Shown: positions 35,510 to 42,888 of the stretch, one piece after another
Layout: every line of letters starts with the position of its first letter
Position numbering within the stretch: the stretch's first letter is position 1
Source of the DNA: an uncultured Bacilli bacterium
GTDB taxonomy: Bacteria; Bacillota_I; Bacilli_A; RF39; UBA660
Length of the DNA stretch: 64,000 bases
Assembly: GCA_934098565.1 (NCBI GenBank)
Contig: CAKOON010000004.1
Coordinates: 62,001-126,000 of the forward strand
Direction of reading: 5' to 3'
Translations under genes and position numbers: made by a program
Notes under the pieces: generated by a model
The model's database searches: none
Seen by the model: the letters and a program-made list of their open reading frames with translations, nothing else
Told to the model about the DNA's origin: nothing

Positions 35510-35948
35510 TATATGTTTCCTTTTCGTAATTTATGATTTTATTAATTCTTCTTTGATGGCGTTTTTCAGAACTTGGCTCGGTTGTTAAAAAGGCTTTAAT
35601 AATTTCTAAAGCAGTTGTTTCTTCAAGAGAGGCAGGAATAGCAATAACATTAGCATGATTATGAATTCTAGCACTTTTGGCGTCTTCAAGATTATTTACT
35701 CTGGCACAACGAATACCTTTAACTTTGTTGGCCGCTATGGATATACCAATTCCGGTTCCGCAAATAAGAATACCGAGGTCATTTACTTTATTCATTTTGT
35801 TACAAATATCAAACGCAAAGTCCGGATAGTCATCTTCACTCGAATTAGGTAATAAAGAATCGTAAAGTTCATAAGATTTCTTTAGATTTTCGATAAGATA
35901 TTTCTTTAGTGCCACACCACGATGATCGCAAGCAATATATATTTTCAT
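35499..35948 (-). CDS. rpiB: Ribose-5-phosphate isomerase B
   Basis: The 149-residue length fits the RpiB/LacAB family. The enzyme interconverts ribose 5-phosphate and ribulose 5-phosphate in the pentose phosphate pathway. Signatures are IACDHRGVALK at the N terminus, the catalytic Cys in ILICGTGIGISIAANK, RCARVNN and NHANVIAIPA. The gene overlaps ywzB. LacAB-type allose or galactose-phosphate isomerase activity cannot be ruled out, but no sugar operon surrounds it. Confidence 0.92.
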   Translation of the reverse strand: MKIYIACDHRGVALKKYLIENLKKSYELYDSLLPNSSEDDYPDFAFDICNKMNKVNDLGILICGTGIGISIAANKVKGIRCARVNNLEDAKSARIHNHANVIAIPASLEETTALEIIKAFLTTEPSSEKRHQRRINKIINYEKETYNEL

Positions 35949-35969
35949 AATAATTCTTCTTTCTATCTG

Positions 35970-36896
35970 TCAATTAAAAATGTCTTTGATTAGTTTTTGA
36001 TGATTTAAAATACTTAATAGTTGAAATTCTTGGTAATTAGGACTTGTTGAAATGTCTTTCAGACTTGGCCCATCACTGGTCATTACAATATCTATTTGTA
36101 AATATTTATTATCAGAAATAGTATCTTTTATTCGACTAACTAATCTCTTAGTACGAGGCCATTTAGGAATAGTAAGCCAAAGAAGTGGTGATTTAGTCAA
36201 CGGATGTTCTTCATAAATATTCTTTTCTAAGTCATAAAAAGGCGAGTCAATAAGACCAGTATCTAAGTTAATAGAAGCAATAATCTGGTTATTAGCAGTC
36301 ACTTCATAATCTTCTTTACTAGTTACTAAGTAAGAAAAAATAATATCATCTTTGAACGTTATAAAACGAATAAATGACAAATTATTAGGATTTAATCTTT
36401 CTAAGACTTCATCTTGTTTAATAACACTTTCTAAAATAGTCATTTTGCTTAGGTATAAATCATTATAGACACTAGTATAGTTCTTTAAGTCAACTTTAAT
36501 TTTTTTAGTATCATTTTTACTTTTTAAATCATATTTAGCATAAACATATTCTTTATTCTCAATAAATTCATAAAAGTCCGTAATATTATCGCCGTTAAGT
36601 TCCAACCATTTATAGTTAAGAAAAGGATAAAACTTCTTATTGAATTTATGTCTTCTCGTGATAATCTCTTTAAGACTTTGATTATTATAGGTCTTAATGA
36701 GTTTCTGATTAACATAGTTAGTCAAAAGATTGTCTTTCTCATGGGGACTCATTTTATAACAATCATATAATTGATATTCAAAAAGAGAAATATGATATTT
36801 AAGATGAGTATGTAGATAATCATTTATTATTTTAATGGTTTTGATATTAGTACGACTAGATAAAGTCTTAGCAACTTTATAGATATTTTGAGGCAT
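35970..36896 (-). CDS. ATP-grasp family protein (sugar-transferase-associated type)
   Basis: In this 308-residue protein the C-terminal two thirds resemble the ATPgrasp_ST family (PF14397). Matches are a DLYLSKMTILESVIKQ block followed by LNPNNLSFIRFITF, and a late LQIDIVMTSDGPSLKDIST motif in the place of the metal-binding Asp/Glu/Asn segment. Some ATP and Mg-binding residues look divergent (IST in place of the usual EGN). ATP-grasp enzymes form carboxylate-amine or related bonds, often in envelope chemistry. The substrate is unknown. Confidence 0.65.
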   Translation of the reverse strand: MPQNIYKVAKTLSSRTNIKTIKIINDYLHTHLKYHISLFEYQLYDCYKMSPHEKDNLLTNYVNQKLIKTYNNQSLKEIITRRHKFNKKFYPFLNYKWLELNGDNITDFYEFIENKEYVYAKYDLKSKNDTKKIKVDLKNYTSVYNDLYLSKMTILESVIKQDEVLERLNPNNLSFIRFITFKDDIIFSYLVTSKEDYEVTANNQIIASINLDTGLIDSPFYDLEKNIYEEHPLTKSPLLWLTIPKWPRTKRLVSRIKDTISDNKYLQIDIVMTSDGPSLKDISTSPNYQEFQLLSILNHQKLIKDIFN

Positions 36897-36924
36897 TTTT
36901 TAATCAACTCCATTATTATTATAA

Positions 36925-36948
36925 CAAAAAAACTGCGATTATGCAGTT
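36925..36948 (-). terminator. Terminator of rpmE
   Basis: AACTGC and GCAGTT arms flank a 6-base loop, followed by T6 on the minus strand. The stem overlaps the rpmE stop codon. Confidence 0.8.
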
Positions 36949-37160
36949 TTAGTTTCTTCTTGATTAAAGCCGTATTTACGGTTGAATTTTTCTACTGAAC
37001 CAGTCTTCTTAGCACGAGCTTGTGAACCTGTATAAAATGGATGACAAGCACTACAAACATCACATTGGATACTGTCTTTAGTAGATTTTACTGTAAATGT
37101 ATTTCCGCAAGCACAATGTACTTCTACTTCATGCATTTCTGGATGAATTCCCTTTTTCAT
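36939..37160 (-). CDS. rpmE: 50S ribosomal protein L31, zinc-binding type
   Basis: The 73-residue protein begins MKKGIHPEMHEVEVHCACG and has the CxC plus CxxC set (CACGNTF, CDVCSACHPFYTG), so it is the zinc-binding form of L31. The C-terminal VEKFNRKYGF is typical. L31 bridges the subunits, and the zinc form is commonly replaced by a Cys-less paralogue under zinc limitation; none is seen here. A leader hairpin and strong promoter precede it. Confidence 0.97.
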   Translation of the reverse strand: MKKGIHPEMHEVEVHCACGNTFTVKSTKDSIQCDVCSACHPFYTGSQARAKKTGSVEKFNRKYGFNQEETKTA

Positions 37161-37178
37161 TTTTACTCTCCTTCCGCC

Positions 37179-37196
37179 ATGTCATATTCCTGACAT
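37179..37196 (-). promoter_or_regulatory. rpmE leader hairpin
   Basis: ATGTCA and TGACAT arms with a 6-base loop lie directly upstream of the rpmE ribosome binding site, a position suited to autoregulation by L31. Whether it matches the described Bacillota L31 leader is not checked. Confidence 0.4.
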
Positions 37197-37217
37197 AGAA
37201 ATTTGTTTGTCTTATGT

Positions 37218-37245
37218 ATTATATCATAAGATTCTACTTTTGCAA
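37218..37245 (-). promoter_or_regulatory. Promoter of rpmE
   Basis: On the minus strand: -35 TTGCAA (37245-37240), a 16-base spacer, and -10 TATAAT (37223-37218) with upstream TG (extended -10). Confidence 0.7.
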
Positions 37246-37369
37246 TTGCTTATAAGTTTATTTTCTGGTTTTTTTTGGCTTTTTTGACATTTATTTACTA
37301 GAATTTTTAAATTCTTTAAGTCTTTTTATTGGATTATTAGCTAACATAACAACATTTATTTTGTTTTTT

Positions 37370-37894
37370 TTATTTGATTTTAATTTTCAAATTAGCCAAG
37401 ATTTTACCGACTAAAAAGGATATTTTATCACTATTTTTAGTTGCTATTCCTTTAGAGATAGCCTTTCCGCCAACCGTAAAACTAGAGATAAACGCTGTTA
37501 ACAAAACAGAAATAACACTTAATGAAATATTAGTAGCAGTGCTAACTTGAATAGCTAAGACTGCTCCAATAGACCCACTAATAATACCGCAGATATCACC
37601 GATGACATCATTACAGATACTTGATATTTTACTTGAATTTTTAAGTAACCCGATAGTTTCTTTACCACCTTTTATCTTTTGAGAAGCAATAGAAAGAAAA
37701 GTTTTTTCTTTACTTGTTAAAACAGCTACGCCAATCATATCAAAGATTATCCCAATTACAATTATTAAAATCAAAATAAAAAATAGAAAAATACTACTTA
37801 ATGAATTTGAAATAATATTTGAGATAATACTAAAGAGACATGATAAGATAAATGTTAATAAAAAAACTTTATATATCCAGGTTTTATTATTCAT
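37370..37894 (-). CDS. oapA: OapA-like (OLE-associated) membrane protein, CorB/DUF21-related
   Basis: ATG at 37894 follows AGGAGGAATT, giving 174 residues; a longer frame to 37942 has no ribosome site. Three to four membrane helices are visible. Characteristic blocks are FDMIGVAVLTSKEKTFLSIA, SSICNDVIGDICGIISGSIGAVLA and SSFTVGGKAISKGIA. This family is often auto-annotated as a Mg2+/Co2+ transporter CorB. From memory, OapA, the membrane partner of the large noncoding OLE RNA, belongs to this family and is linked to magnesium tolerance. A large structured RNA with a consensus promoter lies immediately upstream, supporting OapA. Confidence 0.7.
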   Translation of the reverse strand: MNNKTWIYKVFLLTFILSCLFSIISNIISNSLSSIFLFFILILIIVIGIIFDMIGVAVLTSKEKTFLSIASQKIKGGKETIGLLKNSSKISSICNDVIGDICGIISGSIGAVLAIQVSTATNISLSVISVLLTAFISSFTVGGKAISKGIATKNSDKISFLVGKILANLKIKIK

Positions 37895-37904
37895 AATTCC
37901 TCCT

Positions 37905-38386
37905 ATATAAAGTAATATTCTGATTTTTGTATGGTATATCAAAAGTTAATTTTACGGCTTGAGGTCGAGTTGAATTTCTCTAAATATCTTCCACTTGATT
38001 ACTCATTGGCACTTTCGTCTTTAGGATATTTAATTAATATTTCTTTCATTAATTACTCGATTGCCACTTAGTCCGCACTTCAATACTTTTAATATAGACA
38101 GCCTAGAGGTTTTCCCTGACATAAGTAACTATACTTATTCGCTTTTGCAAGTACTATTTCAACAATTGTATCCCTAATACTCACGCACGACATACTAGTA
38201 CTTCGTTATGACGCAATAAAAGGATTGGAGGTTATATGCCATTATAACTTTCCTTAAATTTTAAATCTTATATTCACCCTAACTTGGGCCGAAAAAGCAA
38301 ATATAAGAAGTGTCGGCAATGTAATTGATGGATTTTTAGCCCCATCTTCATATAGTGTTATGACTAGAATAATGCACCACACATAG
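37905..38386 (-). ncRNA. Candidate OLE RNA (large structured noncoding RNA)
   Basis: About 480 bases without coding capacity lie between a perfect consensus promoter and the oapA-like gene. Base composition is less AT-rich than other gaps, and many strong pairings are visible in order along the RNA. These are a 5' closing arm (TCGGC.ATGT at 38390-38381 with 38313-38322), GATGG/CCATC (38327-38331 with 38342-38346), an 8-bp arm (38267-38274 with 38300-38307) and a GTTATA/TATAAC hairpin (38231-38248). Further on are ATAAGTA/TACTTAT (38121-38138) and an 8-bp arm (37981-37988 with 38025-38032). OLE RNAs are about 600 nt and usually sit just upstream of oapA; this one is shorter. I cannot align it to the family here. 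Confidence 0.6.
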
Positions 38387-38391
38387 CCGAG

Positions 38392-38420
38392 ATTATAACA
38401 TAAGAATGTAGCTTTGTCAA
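38392..38420 (-). promoter_or_regulatory. Perfect consensus promoter of the candidate OLE RNA
   Basis: On the minus strand: TTGACA (38420-38415), a 17-base spacer, and TATAAT (38397-38392). This is the only exact consensus pair at 17 bp noticed in the window, as expected for an abundant RNA. The 38420-38599 stretch upstream shows AT-rich sequence and no gene. Confidence 0.85.
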
Positions 38421-38598
38421 ACGCAGTTTTCCGATAGTGTAAATCATCTGTGCTGTATGGCAGAACTATTTTGAATTCTTATTTAGCTTTGGAAAATTCA
38501 TAAGAGTTAACTCTAAAAGACTAAAAATAAGACTTAAAAGATGACAATTACCTTCCTAATTAATTATAATCATCGTTAAATTATATGTTTAAAATAAT

Positions 38599-39078
38599 TT
38601 AGCATTCATCGATTAGTTTACTAACTAAGTAAAGCATTTTACTATTATCATGAATGAAAGGTTTCGGTTTAAACATTTTTATCCTTTTTAAAGCAGTCTC
38701 TAATTCATCTACTTCTTGCAGACCAATTAAGTAGCCAAGGCTGCTAAATTTACTAACAATTTGAGTTTGATGGTCATTTATATGCTCGCCATACTTAGCA
38801 AGGCGCGGGACAGCAATTACTTTTTTTCCTTTTTCTAAAGCTGAAATAATGCTACCAACACCACCGTGGGTAATTATAATATCAGCTTTTGCCATTAAAG
38901 AGTTAAAGTCATCTTGCGAAATTAAGTCAAAGACTTCCATATTAGAAGAGTGATACTTTGTATAGCCAGCCTGAACAACTACGTGGTCTTTAATGAGACC
39001 TTTTTCTATCAAATCATCAATTTTTTCTAAAAGACGAATAAAAGTTTTATCTTGGGTACCTAAAGTTACTAAAATCAT
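38599..39078 (-). CDS. pssE: PssE/Alg13-like glycosyltransferase subunit
   Basis: The 159-residue protein is a single GT-B C-terminal (Glyco_tran_28_C) domain: ILVTLGTQDKTFIRLL at the N terminus and the UDP-sugar-binding loop ITHGGVGSIISALEKGKKVI followed by VPRL. It is the catalytic (Alg13-like) half of a two-subunit transferase whose membrane half is the next gene upstream, 12 bases away. Such pairs add a sugar to a lipid-linked intermediate in exopolysaccharide or cell-wall glycan synthesis. The donor is unknown. Confidence 0.85.
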   Translation of the reverse strand: MILVTLGTQDKTFIRLLEKIDDLIEKGLIKDHVVVQAGYTKYHSSNMEVFDLISQDDFNSLMAKADIIITHGGVGSIISALEKGKKVIAVPRLAKYGEHINDHQTQIVSKFSSLGYLIGLQEVDELETALKRIKMFKPKPFIHDNSKMLYLVSKLIDEC

Positions 39079-39090
39079 AATTTGTCCTTT

Positions 39091-39570
39091 CTAGTAAATC
39101 CAACCACCATAGATGGCCTTAGGATATACTTTTAACATACTTTCCCATTGTACAATAAAATAATCAGCAAATTTATAAATTAAATGACCAGCACGAGTGG
39201 GAGTAGTGGTGTTAGCAATGGTTTCAATAAAAATCACCTTTTTATGAAATATTTTAGCTAGACAACACATAGGACCAGCATTATGAGACCCTGTAGTAAC
39301 AACGACGTCAGGTCTTATTTTAAGCATTAAATACAAAGATATAAAACAATTAAAAAGAAGTTTAAAAGGGTAAAGAATTTTAGCTTTAAGATTGGTATAG
39401 GTTCCACTGATAATAAAATGCACACGATTAGGATATTTATTTCTTAAATTAAGATTGCTTTTAGTCTTTTCAGTTACAATTGTATAGTCATACTTAGAAA
39501 ATAAAGGGGATAGTTGAAGTAGCTCACTTAAATGACCCCCTGTACTAGCTATAAACATTACTTTTTTCAT
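39091..39570 (-). CDS. pssD: PssD/Alg14-like glycosyltransferase subunit
   Basis: The 159-residue protein matches Alg14/PssD: MFIASTGGHLSELLQL at the N terminus, a membrane-associated helix (YPFKLLFNCFISLYLML), then RPDVVVTTGSHNAGPM and VIFIETIANTTTPTRAGHLI. It anchors the PssE-type subunit encoded just downstream. No other polysaccharide genes are near, so the pair may serve a single glycosylation step beside murA and spoIID. Confidence 0.86.
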   Translation of the reverse strand: MKKVMFIASTGGHLSELLQLSPLFSKYDYTIVTEKTKSNLNLRNKYPNRVHFIISGTYTNLKAKILYPFKLLFNCFISLYLMLKIRPDVVVTTGSHNAGPMCCLAKIFHKKVIFIETIANTTTPTRAGHLIYKFADYFIVQWESMLKVYPKAIYGGWIY

Positions 39571-39598
39571 TTTTTCACCTTAAACTCATTATACTATA

Positions 39599-39626
39599 AA
39601 AATCCTATTTATGTGGGATAAATAGG
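39599..39626 (-). terminator. Terminator of the 198-aa gene
   Basis: CCTATTTAT and ATAAATAGG (9 bp, 5-base loop) are followed by ATTTTT on the minus strand. Confidence 0.75.
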
Positions 39627-39648
39627 TAATCAAGAATCTAATTTCTTT

Positions 39649-40245
39649 TTAAATATTAATTTTCCAAGTAGAAGTAACTTTATTATAGAGTTTGTTGCTG
39701 AGAATTTCATGATCTTTTTTATCTAATATATAGTCTTTTTGACCTGGCTTTTCTAAAATACTGGGAGTGTTTAAGAAATCAATTTTATACTTTCTAGCTA
39801 AATCCTTCAAAATATAATTAGTTGATAGATTAATCGGACTAAGGTAGATTATTTGTTTGGAATTATATTTTCGTAAAACCATAAATAAGTTTTCTAAATC
39901 AGTATAAATATTAATTATACTTTCTTTTTCATAAAGAAGTTCAAAATCGCCGAGATAAACGATAACGACATTAGAATTATTTAATTCTTGTTGAATGTCT
40001 TTATAGTTGCCTTTTATTTTATCCACGACATTTTCTATTTCTAAATTTTCACTGCTAAAAGTATAGTAACTTGTCGGTAATAATTTTTCGAGACTAAGTT
40101 TTAAATAAGTATTAAAATTTTCTTTTATTGTAGTTTTTTCATCATAAATAGCACTTATCTTTATTTCTTGATGATAATTGGCATTATAGATAAGATAAGT
40201 TAAAATAACAGCGCTTAAAGTTAAAAAGAACAATTTCACTTTCAT
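39649..40245 (-). CDS. Exported SGNH-hydrolase-like protein
   Basis: The 198-residue protein has an N-terminal membrane helix (about 3-20). The rest has an alpha/beta pattern with NSNVVIVYLGDFELLYE, where SGNH hydrolases have the Asn block, and IIYLSPINLS. Near the C terminus is LDKKDHEILSNKLYNKV, in the place of the catalytic Asp-His block. The N-terminal nucleophile segment (GDS) is not evident, so activity is doubtful. It is downstream of murA in the same direction. This is a fold-level guess. Confidence 0.45.
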   Translation of the reverse strand: MKVKLFFLTLSAVILTYLIYNANYHQEIKISAIYDEKTTIKENFNTYLKLSLEKLLPTSYYTFSSENLEIENVVDKIKGNYKDIQQELNNSNVVIVYLGDFELLYEKESIINIYTDLENLFMVLRKYNSKQIIYLSPINLSTNYILKDLARKYKIDFLNTPSILEKPGQKDYILDKKDHEILSNKLYNKVTSTWKINI

Positions 40246-40269
40246 AAGACCTCTCTTACTTAGTATAAC

Positions 40270-41520
40270 TTATTCTTCAATTCTAATTTTAGCACCTACC
40301 TTGGATAATTTAATATTGATATTCTCATAGCCTCTTAAGATATGATCGGCTTCATCAATGATAGTTTCTCCTTCGGCGCTTAGACCAGCAAGAACTAAGG
40401 CGGCTCCAGCACGAAGGTCACTTGCTTTAACGTGAGCACCAGTTAAATGAGTAGGACCAGTAATAAAAGCTTTATTACTAGTATTGGCAATATTGGCCCC
40501 CATTTTATTCAAGTATTCTATATGGCCCATACGATTTTCATAAATAGTTTCGATAAAAGTGGAAATGCCATTAGCTTGAGTTAACAAAGTTTGCATAGTC
40601 TGGCCTAGGTCAGTGACAAAACCAGGATATACACTAGAAGTTATATTGACTGGTAAGATGTTTGCTTGTTTAGAAATTATAATTGAGTTTTCTTCTAAAA
40701 TATAATTGATATTCATATTTCTTAGAGTTTCTAAAAGACAGGTTAAGTGCTTTGGCTCAATTTTATCAATAACTAAGTCTTCACCAGCTAAAGCACCAGC
40801 GATTATGTAGGTTCCAGCTTCTATACGATCAGGAATAGTATAAACATTACCTTTACTTAGTTTTTTAACTCCTGTTATCGTTATTGTATCAGTACCGGCA
40901 CCTTTTATTTTAGCCCCCATACTTTTTAAGAAATCTGCGACGTTAACGATTTCTGGCTCTTTGGCAGCATTAAAAATACGAGTTTGGCCAGTGGCCTTGA
41001 CTGCCGCTAACATAACGTTAATAGTAGCGCCAACCGATGGGAAAGCAAAAGTTATATCGGCGCCAATTAGTTCTTCGGCATCAATTATGTATTTATCACC
41101 ATTAATAGTTACTTTAGCTCCTAATGTTTCAAATCCTTTAAGATGAAAGTCAATTGGACGTTTACCGATTTTACAACCACCTGGGAAAAACATTTCCACA
41201 TGATGATATTTAGACAATAAAGCGCCCATGAAATAATAAGATGCTCTTAATTTTTTAGCTAAAGCTTCTTCGATAATTTTATTTTCGACTTTTGAGACGT
41301 CTATTTCTAAATAGTTGTTTTTATAACTGTAAGTAGCTTTTAAAACATTTAGGATTTCTAAAAGAGCTTTTGTATCTGTTATATCGGGAACATTATCAAT
41401 AGTAACATAATCATCGCATAAAATAGCAGCTGGTATTAAAGCTACAACACTATTCTTAGCGCCACTTATTTCAATCGTGCCACTTAGTTTATTGGGTCCA
41501 TCAATTATTAGTTTAGTCAT
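40270..41520 (-). CDS. murA: UDP-N-acetylglucosamine 1-carboxyvinyltransferase
   Basis: ATG at 41520 follows GGGGTG and gives 416 residues, the family's usual length. MurA transfers enolpyruvate from phosphoenolpyruvate to UDP-GlcNAc, the first committed step of peptidoglycan synthesis. Visible residues include the catalytic Lys in ISGAKNS, the fosfomycin-target Cys in FPGGCKIGKRPID, the RIEAGTY block and DLRAGAALVLAGL. It lies upstream of the SpoIID/SpoIIQ region, as in B. subtilis, with several extra genes between. Confidence 0.96.
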   Translation of the reverse strand: MTKLIIDGPNKLSGTIEISGAKNSVVALIPAAILCDDYVTIDNVPDITDTKALLEILNVLKATYSYKNNYLEIDVSKVENKIIEEALAKKLRASYYFMGALLSKYHHVEMFFPGGCKIGKRPIDFHLKGFETLGAKVTINGDKYIIDAEELIGADITFAFPSVGATINVMLAAVKATGQTRIFNAAKEPEIVNVADFLKSMGAKIKGAGTDTITITGVKKLSKGNVYTIPDRIEAGTYIIAGALAGEDLVIDKIEPKHLTCLLETLRNMNINYILEENSIIISKQANILPVNITSSVYPGFVTDLGQTMQTLLTQANGISTFIETIYENRMGHIEYLNKMGANIANTSNKAFITGPTHLTGAHVKASDLRAGAALVLAGLSAEGETIIDEADHILRGYENINIKLSKVGAKIRIEE

Positions 41521-41577
41521 ATATACACCCCATCTACACAATAATAACTATATCTAATTTAATACTTTAAGTCAAAT

Positions 41578-41608
41578 AAAAACACCTATAAAATTATATT
41601 ATAGATGA
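41578..41608 (-). terminator. Terminator of spoIIR
   Basis: CATCTATA pairs with TATAGGTG (one G-T pair) across a short loop, followed by TTTTTAT on the minus strand. Confidence 0.7.
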
Positions 41609-41614
41609 ATTGTT

Positions 41615-42103
41615 TTATTCATATTTAAATAAGACTTCTTTGACATATGATTTATATTCAATATTGTCGGTCTTATTATCTTCAATTAGACACAAAGGCG
41701 GATACATAACACACCAAAAATTTTCCCCAAGACCTTGGCCTAAAGTTATAACAAGAGAATTATAATATCCAGCCGGATAATTAATGCCTTTATAAGTCTT
41801 ATCTGGAAAATAATTATCACCATAAGAGATATCATAAGGAACTTTATAAGTATTTAAAATTTTCTTGATGGCGGGAAGATTATTTTTTATAGAAGTGTCG
41901 ATATCTGAATTTTTAGCTATTTCTGGTAGAACTTGCTTTATTATGTCTTCTTTAATTCGCTGTTTAGTTAATTGGTCTTCAATGTTATTAGAATTGGCAA
42001 TTATCCGAAACCGGATAGAGTCATTAGGAATTATTATTTCCTCTTTATTAATATTTAAGTAAATGAGTGCAAGTAATGATAAAACTATTATAACCTTTTT
42101 AAT
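41615..42103 (-). CDS. spoIIR: Stage II sporulation protein R, apparent ATT start
   Basis: Minus-strand translation from an ATT at 42103 gives 162 residues with a signal helix (VIIVLSLLALIYL) and SpoIIR signatures. These are DSIRFRIIANSNNIEDQ, DISYGDNYFPDKTY, NYPAGYYNSLVITLGQG and FWCVMYPPLCLIE. In Bacillus, SpoIIR is secreted from the forespore and triggers SpoIIGA to process pro-sigma-E. No ATG, GTG or TTG lies in frame before the signal peptide; a TGA is three codons upstream of the ATT. A GGGTGAT site is 5 bases ahead of it. The gene is either translated from ATT or has lost its start. Otherwise it looks intact. Confidence 0.85.
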   Translation of the reverse strand: MKKVIIVLSLLALIYLNINKEEIIIPNDSIRFRIIANSNNIEDQLTKQRIKEDIIKQVLPEIAKNSDIDTSIKNNLPAIKKILNTYKVPYDISYGDNYFPDKTYKGINYPAGYYNSLVITLGQGLGENFWCVMYPPLCLIEDNKTDNIEYKSYVKEVLFKYE

Positions 42104-42136
42104 AAAAAATCACCCAATTTAATATTGAGTGATTTT
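42104..42136 (-). terminator. Terminator of prmC abutting spoIIR
   Basis: AAAATCAC and GTGATTTT arms flank a 15-base loop, followed by T6. The 3' arm contains the GGGTGAT that would serve as the spoIIR ribosome site, and the T-run ends at the ATT codon. Confidence 0.8.
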
Positions 42137-42144
42137 GATGTTTT

Positions 42145-42888
42145 TTATTCATTAATGATAAATAAATAGCGGTCTTTACCAGCTAGGTCTTTTTTTACTT
42201 GGATAAAAGCTTCTGGGTAGTTTTCCTTAGCTAACCTAGTAATAGCAGCACTTTGGGTACAACCAATTTCAAAAGCAATAATATTTTTAGAAGTCATAAA
42301 TTCTTTACTTTTCTTTAAAATAACTTCATAAAATTCTAGGCCATCATTTTTAGCGAATAAAGCATTTTGAGGCTCATACTTAGTAGCGGGGTCAACCGGC
42401 TCATCGTATCTAACATAGGGTGGATTACTCACTAAGATATTGTATTTTTTAAAAATAGTACAATTTTTTATATCACCATGAATAAAATTGACGTTAGCTT
42501 TATTTAAGACAGCATTAGAACTAGCTAAATCAATCGCATTTTTAGAAATATCCATTGTATCAACGGAAGTATTTAGTTCTTTAGATAAGGTAATGGCAAT
42601 ACAGCCACTACCAGTACCGACTTCGAAAATTTTTAGTTCTTCAATAAAAGATTGTGTTTTAATAAGTTTAATTAATTCGTCAATAAGACCCTCAGTCTCA
42701 AACCGAGGAATTAAGGCTCTTTCATCAACATTTATTTTATAACCATAAAAATCAACATTACCAATTAAATACTGAATGGGATAGTCATTGTTAATTTTTT
42801 CAAGAACTTTATCCATTTCATGAGGATAAAGCTTTGTTAATAATTCGTAATCAGTATTAGAAATATACCTTTCTTTTTTAGTCATCAT
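42145..42888 (-). CDS. prmC: Release factor glutamine methyltransferase
   Basis: The 247-residue protein has a small N-terminal helical domain and a Rossmann methyltransferase domain. The SAM motif is VGTGSGCIAITLSKE and the catalytic NPPY motif reads LVSNPPYVRYDE. PrmC methylates the Gln of the GGQ motif in release factors. It is coupled to prfA by an ATGA overlap (ATG at 42888 or 42885). The length is slightly shorter than average. Confidence 0.95.
   Translation of the reverse strand: MMTKKERYISNTDYELLTKLYPHEMDKVLEKINNDYPIQYLIGNVDFYGYKINVDERALIPRFETEGLIDELIKLIKTQSFIEELKIFEVGTGSGCIAITLSKELNTSVDTMDISKNAIDLASSNAVLNKANVNFIHGDIKNCTIFKKYNILVSNPPYVRYDEPVDPATKYEPQNALFAKNDGLEFYEVILKKSKEFMTSKNIIAFEIGCTQSAAITRLAKENYPEAFIQVKKDLAGKDRYLFIINE

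Noticed and set aside
37905..38386. RNase P RNA or tmRNA in the OLE-like region
   Set aside because: An AGGAAAGT-like and an AGGGTG-like string occur, but other conserved RNase P segments are missing, and there is no tRNA-like end or tag reading frame as in tmRNA.
42104..42136. UGA read as tryptophan to extend spoIIR upstream
   Set aside because: prfA and other conserved genes use TGA as a stop, and an upstream extension meets TAA almost at once, so the ATT or lost-start explanation stands.
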